From Nitratidesulfovibrio sp. (lineage in GTDB: Bacteria; Desulfobacterota; Desulfovibrionia; Desulfovibrionales; Desulfovibrionaceae): 64,000 bases of DNA. Position 1 is the stretch's first letter; the number at the start of each line of letters is the position of its first letter. The translations under genes were made by a program, and so were the position numbers. The notes below the pieces were generated by a model. That model worked only from the letters and a program-made list of their open reading frames with translations. It was not told where the DNA came from and did not search any database. The stretch is from positions 73,191-137,190 of the forward strand of contig NZ_JBDXXH010000001.1 in NCBI RefSeq assembly GCF_040373385.1, given 5' to 3'. Shown here piece after piece: positions 45,601-54,074 of this stretch.

Positions 45601-48045
45601 ATGGCGCACGGCAACAGGCGAAAGACCCCCGGACCGTCGGCGACGGCGGGTGCCGGGACGGTTCGGTGCGATGAGGGGCGAAAGTCCCCGCGCGGGCGTG
45701 GAGCCTCGCCCATCGGCCAGCCGGATTCGTCCGGGTCACCGGGTTGTAACGGTCAGCCCACGTCCGATGCCTTCAGTTTCCCTTCTTCCCCTGCCGCTTC
45801 TGCTGCCTCCGCATCCCCCGAATTATCCGAACTTCCCGCAGCCGGGGACCAGCCTCCTTTCAGGGTCTCCTCCGTTCCGTCAGGGGCAGGCGTGTCCGGG
45901 GCGGACGTGTCCGGGGCAGGCTTGTCCGGAGCAGGCTTGTCCGGCAGCCATGTCTGCGACCCTCCGGCATCGCTGTCCTTCGGCGTATCGCTGTACGAGC
46001 AGCTGTTCCGGTACCATTCGGCGGTCATGCTGCTGGTGGACGCGGAAACGGGCTGCATCATCGAGGGCAACCCGGCGGCATCCGTCTTCTACGGCTACCC
46101 GGACGGGGCGCTGTGCGGCATGACCGTCAGCGCCATCGGCACCCTGGGCCCCGAGGAACAGGCGCGGCGGCTGGCCGACCTGCGCGAGGGACGGCTGACG
46201 AGCTTCCTCTCGCGCCATCGCCTGGCCTCGGGAGAGACCCGCGAGGTCGAAGTGCACTCCGTGCCGGTGCGGCTGTTCGAACGCACCCTGCTGTACACCA
46301 TCATCCACGACATCACCGATCGCACCCGGGCCGAGGAAGCCCTGCGCCGCAGCGAACAGCACCTGGAAATGGTCATGGACGGGGCGGGCATCGGCAGCTT
46401 CAACTGGCATGTGGTCACCGACGAGGTGGGGTGCGATACCCGCTGGGGCGATGTGCTGGGGCTTGGCCGGGTGGAGTGCGCGCCCATGATGGCGTCGTGG
46501 CGCATGCGGGTGCATCCGGACGACCTGCCGGGGTTGGAACGGGCGCGGCGGCGGCATCTTTCCGGGCTCTCGCCCCGTTGCGAGGCGGAATACCGGGTGC
46601 AGGGGGCGGACGGCACATGGCGCTGGATTCAGGAAACCGGGCGGGTGGTGGAACGCGACGGCGATGGGTTGCCCCTGCGGGTGGCGGGCATCGTGCGCGA
46701 CGTGTCCGTCCGGCGGCGCGCGGAAGAGGACCGGCGGCGGCTGTTCAACCTGTCGCCCGACCTGATGTGCGTGGGCGGGATGGATGGGTACTTTCGCGAA
46801 CTGAACCCCGCCTGGCAGGAAGTGCTGGGCTGGTCCAAGGAGGAATTGCTGGACCGCCCGTGGGTGGCGCTGGTGCACCCCGACGACCAGGCCGACACCA
46901 TGCAGGGGCTGGACCTCTTGCGCGAGCGCGGCGTGGTTACCAACATGGAGAACCGCACCCAGTGCCGTGACGGCTCATGGCGCTGGATATCCTGGAATTC
47001 CGCCTTCGTGCCCGAGCAGGGGCTGATCTACGGCGTGGGGCGCGACGTCACGGCGCTGCGGCGCATGGTGGAAGAGTTGCGCACCAGCGAGGCGCGCCTG
47101 CGGGCCATGGCGGCCACGGTGCCGGGGGTGGTGCTGCAATGGCGCGAGGTGCCGGGCGACCGGCGGTTCACCTACGTCAGCCCGCGCAGCCACGAGATAC
47201 TGGGCCTGCCCCCCGAAGCGCTGCTGCGGGACTGGCGGGCCCTGCCGGTGCACCCGGCGGACCGCACGGTGTGGGAACTTTCGCTGCGCGACGCGGCGGA
47301 GCGGCATGGCGACTGGGTGTTCGAAGGGCGGCTGGTGCTGCCCGGCGGCGAGGTGCGCTGGTGGCGGGGCGAGGCCAGGCCCGTGGATGCCGGGCAATCC
47401 GGTGCGGCGGACCTGTGCGGGGAACCCGGCATCGTCTACTGCGGCATCATCACCGACACCACCGAACACCGCGAGGCGCAGGAACGGCTGCGCCAACTGG
47501 CCACCACGGACGGACTGACCGGGCTGGTCAACCGCAGGCGGTTTCTGGAAGCGCTGGAGCACGAAGTGCAGCGCCACCGCCGCTACGGCACTCCCCTGGC
47601 CCTGATCTCCATCGATGTGGACCGGTTCAAGCGGGTCAACGACACCTGGGGCCATGCCGTGGGCGACGAGGTGCTCCGTTCGCTGGCCACCATCTGTCGG
47701 GCAGAGGTGCGCGACGTTGACGTCGTGGGGCGCATCGGCGGCGAGGAATTCGCCGTGATGCTGCCGGACACCGCCCCGGAAGAAGCCATGGCCGTGGCAG
47801 AGCGGCTGCGGGCGGGCGTGGAGGCTGCGCCGCTGCTGACTGCCGCCGGGCCGCTTACCGTTACCCTGAGCCTGGGCGTGGCCGCCAGCCCGCCGTGCGA
47901 CGGGGCCGATACGCTGCTGCGCGAGGCGGACAGGGCGCTCTACCGGGCCAAGGCGGGGGGCCGCAACCGGGTGGAGCGGGCGTTTGACCCCAGCGGATCC
48001 TGCGGAACGGGCGACGCCGCCGATAGCCTGCTCACCATTCCTTGA
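45601..48045 (+). CDS. Multi-PAS diguanylate cyclase (GGDEF)
   Basis: An 814-residue protein. After a disordered N-terminus of about 125 residues (Ser/Ala/Gly repeats such as SGAGLSGAGLSG) come four PAS/PAC modules: about 128-238, 245-365, 372-485 and 490-630. A GGDEF domain lies at about 645-795, with LISIDVDRFKRVNDTWGHAVGD and an intact active site GRIGGEEFAVMLP. No transmembrane segment is seen, so sensing is cytoplasmic. It should make cyclic di-GMP in response to redox, light or small-molecule input. No RxxD inhibitory site precedes GGEEF at the usual spacing. The start has GGGAGGG upstream; the true start could be further in. Confidence 0.9.
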   Translation: MAHGNRRKTPGPSATAGAGTVRCDEGRKSPRGRGASPIGQPDSSGSPGCNGQPTSDAFSFPSSPAASAASASPELSELPAAGDQPPFRVSSVPSGAGVSGADVSGAGLSGAGLSGSHVCDPPASLSFGVSLYEQLFRYHSAVMLLVDAETGCIIEGNPAASVFYGYPDGALCGMTVSAIGTLGPEEQARRLADLREGRLTSFLSRHRLASGETREVEVHSVPVRLFERTLLYTIIHDITDRTRAEEALRRSEQHLEMVMDGAGIGSFNWHVVTDEVGCDTRWGDVLGLGRVECAPMMASWRMRVHPDDLPGLERARRRHLSGLSPRCEAEYRVQGADGTWRWIQETGRVVERDGDGLPLRVAGIVRDVSVRRRAEEDRRRLFNLSPDLMCVGGMDGYFRELNPAWQEVLGWSKEELLDRPWVALVHPDDQADTMQGLDLLRERGVVTNMENRTQCRDGSWRWISWNSAFVPEQGLIYGVGRDVTALRRMVEELRTSEARLRAMAATVPGVVLQWREVPGDRRFTYVSPRSHEILGLPPEALLRDWRALPVHPADRTVWELSLRDAAERHGDWVFEGRLVLPGGEVRWWRGEARPVDAGQSGAADLCGEPGIVYCGIITDTTEHREAQERLRQLATTDGLTGLVNRRRFLEALEHEVQRHRRYGTPLALISIDVDRFKRVNDTWGHAVGDEVLRSLATICRAEVRDVDVVGRIGGEEFAVMLPDTAPEEAMAVAERLRAGVEAAPLLTAAGPLTVTLSLGVAASPPCDGADTLLREADRALYRAKAGGRNRVERAFDPSGSCGTGDAADSLLTIP

Positions 48046-48391
48046 AGATGAAGAACGTGGCCACCACGATCAGGCAGAACCCCACGAGATAGTTCCACTT
48101 CAACGGCTCGCCCAGATAGAGCACCGAGAAGACCAGAAACACGGAGAGCGAAATGATCTCCTGGATGGTCTTCAGTTCCGTTGCGTTGAAATGGCCGTAA
48201 CCCGCACGGTTGGCGGGCACCTGGAGGCAGTATTCGAAGAAGGCGATGCCCCAGCTCACCAGTATGGCCACCATGAGCGGGCTGGCCTTGAACTTCAGGT
48301 GACCGTACCAGGCGAAGGTCATGAATACGTTGGAAAGCAGCAGCAGGCCGACGGTGACCACCGGCACGGGCAGGGCGAAGGGGACGGGCAT
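48032..48391 (-). CDS. DMT-superfamily small membrane protein (DUF486)
   Basis: A 119-residue, four-helix membrane protein whose conserved segments (FMTFAWYGHLKF, SWGIAFFEYCLQVPANR, IQEIISLSVFLVFSV) match the DUF486 group of small multidrug-resistance-like transporters. Its function is unknown. It converges on and overlaps the end of the GGDEF gene by 14 bases. A GGAG lies eight bases before the ATG. Confidence 0.88.
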   Translation of the reverse strand: MPVPFALPVPVVTVGLLLLSNVFMTFAWYGHLKFKASPLMVAILVSWGIAFFEYCLQVPANRAGYGHFNATELKTIQEIISLSVFLVFSVLYLGEPLKWNYLVGFCLIVVATFFIFKEW

Positions 48392-48741
48392 GGGACGGCT
48401 CCGGTTCGGGGTGCGCGCGGACCGCGACAGGATTCGACATTATCTGACATTATCTGACGGGCGTGACGGGCATGCGGGGCAATGCGCCCCGCGTGGCCGC
48501 TGCCTTTTCGCATGGTGTGCGGCGGGTGGCAAGGCGTCCGGCGCGGGCCGCCGCCGCAGGGTGCGGGCGGGTCGTGATCAACTGCCGGGGGCGGATGCGG
48601 TGACGTTGCAACGGTGCGGGGCCGCCGACCGTTACCGGTCGGCGGCCCCTGTCCGTCGTCAACATGCGCCGCCACGTGTTGCCACATGCCATCACGCATG
48701 GGAGGGCGGCGCGTCCGGATGAAGCCGGGCGCTATCAGGCG
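48392..48741. other. Intergenic stretch with terminator hairpin
   Basis: 350 bp between the DUF486 gene and the Arg/Asp-rich secreted protein gene. It holds the hairpin at 48,618-48,649 and presumably the DUF486 promoter. No gene is supported. Confidence 0.55.
48618..48649 (-). terminator. Strong hairpin after the Arg/Asp-rich protein gene
   Basis: GGGGCCGCCGACCG pairs perfectly with CGGTCGGCGGCCCC around a four-base loop. No T-run follows, but the 14-bp stem is very stable. Confidence 0.65.
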
Positions 48742-49152
48742 CTATTCGGCGGGAGCGGGCGGAACGGGACGGTCGTTGCCGCGATCGTCCTTGCGGTCTT
48801 CACGCCGATCATGCCGGTCGTCCTTGCGGTCGTCCTTGCGGTCGTCCCGGCGCTCCATGCGGTCATCCTTGCGTTCCATGTGCTGGTCGCGGCGGTCGTC
48901 GCGGCGTTCCATGCGATCGTCCTTGCGCTCCATGTGCTGGTCGCGGCGGTCATCGCGTCGGTCGTCACGATGGTCCTTGCGATCATCCCTGCGTTCCATG
49001 CGATGCTCCTGCCGGTCGTCCTTGCGCTCCTTGCGCAGGTCGGGGCGACCATTGGGCGGGGTCTCGTCGTCCGCCCAGGCAGGCAGGGCGGGCAGGGCAA
49101 CGGCGGCGGCAAGGGCAAGCGAGGCGAACAGGGCGGTGGTCTTCTGCAACAT
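48742..49152 (-). CDS. Secreted Arg/Asp/Lys/Glu-rich repeat protein
   Basis: A 136-residue protein with a signal peptide (cleavage after AWA, residue about 26). An 85-residue region follows of almost only R, D, K, E, H, M and Q, built from imperfect repeats of RMERRDDRRDQHMERKDD. A Pro/Ala end closes it. Such mixed-charge sequences form long single helices or remain extended. No family is recognised. The repeat could bind metal ions, nucleic acid, polyphosphate or the cell surface, but nothing decides this. A good ribosome site (AAGGAG) precedes the ATG, and there is a hairpin downstream, so it is likely a real gene despite its low complexity. Confidence 0.78.
   Translation of the reverse strand: MLQKTTALFASLALAAAVALPALPAWADDETPPNGRPDLRKERKDDRQEHRMERRDDRKDHRDDRRDDRRDQHMERKDDRMERRDDRRDQHMERKDDRMERRDDRKDDRKDDRHDRREDRKDDRGNDRPVPPAPAE
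48785..49050 (-). repeat. Short tandem repeats encoding charged heptads
   Basis: Degenerate units, each a variation on CGxCGxGACGAcCGC/AAG, tile about 265 bp. The longest exact duplication spans CATGGAGCGCAAGGACGATC and the bases around it. Confidence 0.75.
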
Positions 49153-49566
49153 GTCGGTTCTCCTTCATGAAAACCGTGGGTTGGCCCCGCGGGTGCGGTG
49201 GCCGGAGTCTGTGAACAGGCGCTCCCGCGTGCAGGCGACAAGGGCCGGAAGGTGCAGTGGGGCGCGCGTGCCGGGCACACCGGCACGTCGAGGCGCATAT
49301 CGCGCCGAACCCGCGCAAAGTCAACGGCGGCAGCCAGCAAGTTACACTTCGTAACACGCCGTTGCGGGGCGGCAATGGAATGGGGCGGGGCTGCGCGTTA
49401 CGCCATGGAACTTCGCGCGTCGCGCCGGGCTGTTGCGTGGCGGCGCCACCTGCCGCCGTATTGCGGGCGAGAGCGGCACGCTCGTGGCGCTGGTCGCAAA
49501 CGCCGCCGCCCCACGGGCGGAGAACCCATGGGGCGGAAAAGGGGGGGACGGGTACGGCGCGGGGCC
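49153..49566. other. Gene-free region between two minus-strand genes
   Basis: About 414 bp holding the promoter of the Arg/Asp-rich protein and the end of the flagellin-like transcript. An inverted repeat at about 49,506-49,536 (CCGCCCCACGGG and CCCATGGGGCGG) may terminate the latter. No gene is supported. Confidence 0.5.
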
Positions 49567-50394
49567 TCAGGCCTCTTCGTCGGTGATGGTGCCGGTTTCG
49601 CGCAGCAGAAGGTCCAGCACCAGTTCTTCCAATGAGCGGTTCTCGTTGGATTTGGCGCGGGTGGCGGCGGCGGTGTCCATGATGTCCGCCTGCGAGGCCA
49701 GCGAGGATGCCTGGCTGTCCAGCAACGTTGCGCGTGCCGCGTAGTTGGTGGATGCGGTGCCCACGGTGGTGATGTGCCCGCCCAGCGTGGTGACCATGGC
49801 GGCAGCCTTGCCCACGGTGTTGATCTGGGTGCTGGTGAAGGCGTTCTTGAACGACGAAAAGTCGGTCAGGGCCAGGTCGAAGCTGCTGGTGCCGGACTGT
49901 ATCTCTATGCTGCCGGAACTGCCGGACACGGTGACCCGGTCGTCGGAGGCCCAGACCGAACCGTCCAGCAGGGCAATGCCGTTGTACGAGGTGGAGGCCA
50001 CGGTCTGGGTGATCTGCGAGGCCAGCGAATTGTATTCCGCCTGCACCGATGCATAGGTCATGGTGCCGGTGGCCACGCCGTTGGCCAGTTCCTGCATGCG
50101 GGTGAGGGCGGACTTCAGCGTGGTGGCGCCGGAGTTGGCCAGGTCCATGATGGACTTGGCCTCGGACACGTTGCTGGACGCCTGGCGCAGCATGCCCGCA
50201 TCTGCCCGCAACCTGCCGGTGAGGGCGGCGGCGGTGGGGTCCGTCACCTTGCGCGACTGGGTTTCGGTCAGCAGCATGTCGCGCAGTGACGTGCCGACGG
50301 ACCCGCCCATGAACAGCGAATTGGTCAGCATGTCCTGCTGCAGCAGTTGCAGTGAATATTCCACCAGCATGGTGTTCAGCGACTTGTCGCTCAC
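49567..50394 (-). CDS. Flagellin-like protein
   Basis: A 275-residue protein with a flagellin-type N-terminal helical region (GRLRADAGMLRQASSNVSEAKSIMDLANSG) and C-terminal helical region (ARATLLDSQASSLASQADIMDTAAATRAKSNENRSLEELV). A small beta-rich centre lies between. The canonical extreme N-terminal flagellin start and C-terminal LL-R end are altered: the C-terminus continues ELVLDLLLRETGTITDEEA. It stands alone, away from flagellar genes. It may be a minor filament protein, a hook-associated protein or a repurposed relative. Confidence 0.75.
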   Translation of the reverse strand: MSDKSLNTMLVEYSLQLLQQDMLTNSLFMGGSVGTSLRDMLLTETQSRKVTDPTAAALTGRLRADAGMLRQASSNVSEAKSIMDLANSGATTLKSALTRMQELANGVATGTMTYASVQAEYNSLASQITQTVASTSYNGIALLDGSVWASDDRVTVSGSSGSIEIQSGTSSFDLALTDFSSFKNAFTSTQINTVGKAAAMVTTLGGHITTVGTASTNYAARATLLDSQASSLASQADIMDTAAATRAKSNENRSLEELVLDLLLRETGTITDEEA

Positions 50395-50727
50395 GTCCGC
50401 TCCCCGGCGTGTGATGCACTACACCTCATGACGCCTATCGGCATATCTGGCGCAGGCTTTAGGGGGAATTTCGGATTGTTCGCCGTTTCGTGCGGGGGCG
50501 CACTGCCCTGGCGGGGCGGCGGGGGCGACAGGGATGGGCAGGACGGGCAGCGGGTGCGGGCCGCTTTTTTTCCGCCTAGGGCGGCAAGGGCTGCGGGCCA
50601 TGGTGGGGCCATTTGGGGCGGCCGGGGGCAAGCTTGCCGGTTGAACAGGGCACACCGTTTTGCTACATGCTGGGGGCATTGGCGACATGCGTCACACGAC
50701 CACGCCGCCCCCACGAAACCAAGCCAC
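50395..50727. other. Region between the flagellin-like gene and the riboswitch
   Basis: About 330 bp, divergent, containing the promoters for the flagellin-like gene (minus) and for the riboswitch-nrdD transcript (plus). No coding feature is supported. Confidence 0.5.
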
Positions 50728-50945
50728 GCAGATTTCCAAGGATCTCCGGCAAAGGGAATCCGGTGCGACACCGGAGCGGTCCCGCCGCTGTGATCCCCGC
50801 GCGCACGACGCGCAACGTCCGCCCCGGCACGGGCGCGAAGCCTCCGCTTCGCCCCGCCGCCGCAGCGCCACTGGCACCGGGTTCCGCCCGCGCCGGGAAG
50901 GCGGGCCGGACGGGGGAAAGCCAGAAGACCTGGCCGGAGCGCTTC
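50728..50945 (+). ncRNA. Adenosylcobalamin riboswitch
   Basis: All the marker blocks of the cobalamin riboswitch are present in order: AAAGGGAATCCGGTGCGA, ACCGGAGCGGTCCCGCCGCT followed by GTGA (the B12 box), GCCACTGG, CCGGGAAGGCGGGCCGG and AGCCAGAAGACCTGGCC. It lies about 175 bp upstream of nrdD on the same strand. When B12 is plentiful it should lower nrdD expression. Confidence 0.93.
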
Positions 50946-51121
50946 TTGCCGCCACGGGCACGCGGATGCCCGCAACGGACTCAAGAAGATTCACGGAACA
51001 CGCCGCGCGCCGAGGGACGTTACCGACGTACCCCCGCGACGCGCCCTACCACGGGCGGCCCGCCGCCGTGCGCCTTTGGCGTGCGGAATTCCGTCGGCCC
51101 GCCGTCCGGGAGCCATTGCCC

Positions 51122-53236
51122 ATGCCCCAACATATTCGCAAGCGCGACGGTCGCGTGGAAACCTGGTCCGTGGACCGGGTGGGACACGCCATCAACAAGG
51201 CCCTGAAGGCCAGCGGCATCAAGGACCCCCTGCTGGGCAAGCGCCTGGCGCAACGGGTGGAGGCCAAGCTCGACGGCGTGGACATGCCCGAGCAGGAGCA
51301 GGTGCAGGACCTTGTCCAGCGCGTGCTGATGGAAGCCCGCCTGTACGCCGTGGCCGAGCGGTACATCATCTACCGCGAAAAGCGCCGCGAACTGCGCAGC
51401 CAGAACGAGGCCTATCTTGACGTGGCCCGGATGATCGAAAGCTACCTCGACCGGTCCGACTGGCGCGTCAACGAAAACTCCAACATGGGCCATTCGTTCC
51501 AAGGGCTCATCCTGCACATGGCGGGTTCGGTTCAGGCGCGCTACGTGCTGGAAAAGTACCCCGAGGAAATTCGCCTGGCCCACACCCACGGCTATTTCCA
51601 CATCCACGACCTGTCCTTCGGCCTGGCCGGGTACTGCGCGGGCTGGAGCCTGCGCGACCTTTTGCTGGAAGGCTTCAACCTGAAGGGCCGCTGCTGCGCT
51701 TCCCCGGCGCGCCACTTTGACGCGGCCTGCGGGCAGATCGTCAACTTTCTTGGTACCCTGCAGAACGAATGGGCGGGCGCGCAGGCGTTCAACAACATCG
51801 ACACCTATCTTGCCCCGTTCATCCGCCACGACAAGCTGACCTACGACGAGGTCAAGCAGGGCGTGCAGAAGCTGGTGTACAACCTGAACACCACCTCGCG
51901 CTGGGGCGGGCAGAGCCCGTTCACCAACTTTACCCTGGACATGGCCCCGCCCAAGCACATCGCGGGCGAGCCGGTGATCATCGGCGGCGAGTACCAGGAC
52001 ACCACCTACGGCGAATACGCCGCCGAGATGGACATGTTCAACCGGGCGTTCATAGAGGTGATGCTGGAAGGCGACGCCGACGGGCGCATCTTCTCCTTCC
52101 CCATTCCCACCTACAACGTCACCCCCGACTTTCCGTGGGACACCGATACCGGCAAGATGCTGCTGCGCATGACGGCCAAGTACGGCGCCCCCTACTTCCA
52201 GAACTTCATCAACTCGGACCTCAATCCCGAGGACGTGCGCTCCATGTGCTGCCGCCTGCAGATGGACCTGCGCGAAATCCGCAAGCGTACCGGCGGCCTG
52301 TTCGGCTCGGGCGACCTTACCGGCTCCATCGGCGTGGTCACCCTGAACCTGCCCAAGTACGCGTACCTGGCCCAGGGCGAGGAAGACTTCCTCGACATGA
52401 TCACCGAGTACGCGGAGATGGCCCGCGACGCGCTGGAATTCAAGCGCAAGCTGTGCACCCAGATGCTGGAGGCGGGCATGTTCCCGTTCTCGCGCCGCTA
52501 CCTCAAGAACGGCTACGCAGGGCACTTCTCCACCATCGGGCTCATCGGCGGGCACGAGGCCTGCCTGAACCTCTTGGGCAAGGGCATCGAAACCGAGGCC
52601 GGGCTGCGCCTGATGAAGCGCGTGCTGCACCACCTGCGCGAACTTACCGTGCGCTTCCAGGAAGAGACCGGGCACATGTACAACCTTGAAGCCACGCCCG
52701 GCGAAGGCACCTGCTACCGCCTTGCGCGCATCGACCGCGCCCTGTACGAAGACATTGCGACTTCGGGCGGGGACACGCCGTACTACACCAACTCCACCCT
52801 GCTCCCCGTGGGCTTCACGGAAGACGTGTTCGCCGCGCTGGAGCACCAGAACGAGTTGCAGACCCTGTACAACGGCGGCACGGTGTTCCACTCCTTCCTT
52901 GGCGAGGCCGCGCCCGACGAGGCCTCGGTAAAGAACTACCTGCTGAAGGCCATGCAGAAGACGCGCATCCCGTACATCTCGGTCACGCCCACCTTTTCGG
53001 TGTGCCAGACCCACGGCTATCTGCGCGGCGAACACATGAACTGCCCCGAGTGCGGCGAAGAGGCGGAAGTGTACACCCGCGTGGTGGGCTACTACCGCCC
53101 GGTCAGCCGCTGGAACCTCGGCAAGCAGCAGGAATACAAGGAGCGGGTGGAGTACGGCATGGGCTCGTTCTGCGGTTGCGGCGCCCCCGCGACCGAAGTG
53201 GACATGAAGCTGCCGGAACCCGCCACGGCGGAATAG
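51122..53236 (+). CDS. nrdD: Anaerobic (class III) ribonucleoside-triphosphate reductase
   Basis: A 704-residue glycyl-radical enzyme making deoxyribonucleotides without oxygen. Residues 1-95 are an ATP-cone (RKRDGRVETWSVDRVGHAIN) for allosteric control. The body carries NrdD signatures (HDLSFGLAGYCAGWSL, FNNIDTYLAPFIRHD, FGSGDLTGSIGVVTLNLP). The C-terminus has a zinc-type Cys pair CPECG and the glycyl-radical loop TRVVGYYRP followed by SRWNLGKQQEY. The second Cys pair is condensed and displaced (FCGCG near the end). It lies behind a cobalamin riboswitch. The NrdG activase gene is not beside it. Confidence 0.95.
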   Translation: MPQHIRKRDGRVETWSVDRVGHAINKALKASGIKDPLLGKRLAQRVEAKLDGVDMPEQEQVQDLVQRVLMEARLYAVAERYIIYREKRRELRSQNEAYLDVARMIESYLDRSDWRVNENSNMGHSFQGLILHMAGSVQARYVLEKYPEEIRLAHTHGYFHIHDLSFGLAGYCAGWSLRDLLLEGFNLKGRCCASPARHFDAACGQIVNFLGTLQNEWAGAQAFNNIDTYLAPFIRHDKLTYDEVKQGVQKLVYNLNTTSRWGGQSPFTNFTLDMAPPKHIAGEPVIIGGEYQDTTYGEYAAEMDMFNRAFIEVMLEGDADGRIFSFPIPTYNVTPDFPWDTDTGKMLLRMTAKYGAPYFQNFINSDLNPEDVRSMCCRLQMDLREIRKRTGGLFGSGDLTGSIGVVTLNLPKYAYLAQGEEDFLDMITEYAEMARDALEFKRKLCTQMLEAGMFPFSRRYLKNGYAGHFSTIGLIGGHEACLNLLGKGIETEAGLRLMKRVLHHLRELTVRFQEETGHMYNLEATPGEGTCYRLARIDRALYEDIATSGGDTPYYTNSTLLPVGFTEDVFAALEHQNELQTLYNGGTVFHSFLGEAAPDEASVKNYLLKAMQKTRIPYISVTPTFSVCQTHGYLRGEHMNCPECGEEAEVYTRVVGYYRPVSRWNLGKQQEYKERVEYGMGSFCGCGAPATEVDMKLPEPATAE

Positions 53237-53330
53237 CACGAGATGATCGGTGCCGCGTGGCTCCCGTCCGCACGGGGGGCGCGCGGCTCCATACCATGAC
53301 CCGAACCCGGAACCGCCATCGGTTCCACCC

Positions 53331-53681
53331 GTGACCCCCGTGATCCTGAACGCCACACAGCTCGAAGCCATCCGCCAGCGCAACGACGAGGAACTGCGTC
53401 GGGGCGCGCACGCCACGCCGGGCTACCCGGCGCACACCGTGCGCGACCTGTTGCAGACCGTGGAAGCGCTGAAGAAGGAAAAGAAGAAGTGGCAGCGCCT
53501 GGCCCAGGAACGCGGGCAGGCCCTGGACACGGTGCGCGAGGTACTGGACGCGGTGCGCCCCGCCGATGGGCGCAACGGCAACGGCCATGCCGGGCTTGGA
53601 GCCCGCGACCGCGATGCCGAACCCGATGCCCGCCAGTCGCTGGTGGGTGCGGACGGCGGCGATGCCCCCTTGCGGGAGTGA
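53331..53681 (+). CDS. Small hypothetical coiled-coil protein
   Basis: About 116 residues. The N-terminal 70 (LNATQLEAIRQRNDEELRRG, then HTVRDLLQTVEALKKEKKKW and ERGQALDTVREVLDAVR) are strongly helical with coiled-coil character. The rest is disordered. No ATG fits; GTG at 53,331 or 53,340 is the probable start. It lies 94 bp after nrdD and may be co-transcribed. No family is recognised. Confidence 0.55.
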   Translation: MTPVILNATQLEAIRQRNDEELRRGAHATPGYPAHTVRDLLQTVEALKKEKKKWQRLAQERGQALDTVREVLDAVRPADGRNGNGHAGLGARDRDAEPDARQSLVGADGGDAPLRE

Positions 53682-54074
53682 TCCGCACGGGCCTCGCAGC
53701 ATATACGGAATGAACAGCCGCCCGGCATGCCCCGCGCATGCCGGGCGGTTTTGCGTCCGGCGGCGGGTGCGCCACCGCGCCGACATGGCGGGCCGGGCGA
53801 AAGGGGTGAACGGGCGTAAAGGACGCGGAAGCAGGCGATGCGGCGCGGAAAGATGCCGGGGCGCAGAGTGCGGCGCGCAAAGGCAAACGGCCGCCAAACG
53901 GGGGCGGCCGAGAGATGTCCGAGGTGCCGGGGCAGGGGGTGTGCGTGAAGCGGTGGGGCCAGCCCGGTGAATTACCCGGTGGGCTGTCGGGAGGTGTCGG
54001 GCACGTGTCGGGCACGTGTCCGGCGAATTGCCCGGAAATTGCCTGGCGAATTGGCCAGCTAATTGGCCTGGGGG
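53682..54074. other. Intergenic stretch with terminator and short repeats
   Basis: About 390 bp holding the terminator at 53,718-53,752, a purine-rich stretch, and a run of short repeats near 53,990-54,070 (GTGTCGGGCAC twice, then AATTGCC/AATTGGCC motifs). No gene is supported. Confidence 0.55.
53718..53752 (+). terminator. Rho-independent terminator after the nrdD unit
   Basis: CCGCCCGGCATGC pairs perfectly with GCATGCCGGGCGG around a five-base loop and is followed by TTTT. Confidence 0.9.

Noticed and set aside
51020..53416. 798-codon minus-strand frame
   Set aside because: Shadow of nrdD; high G+C removes stops in the antisense frame.
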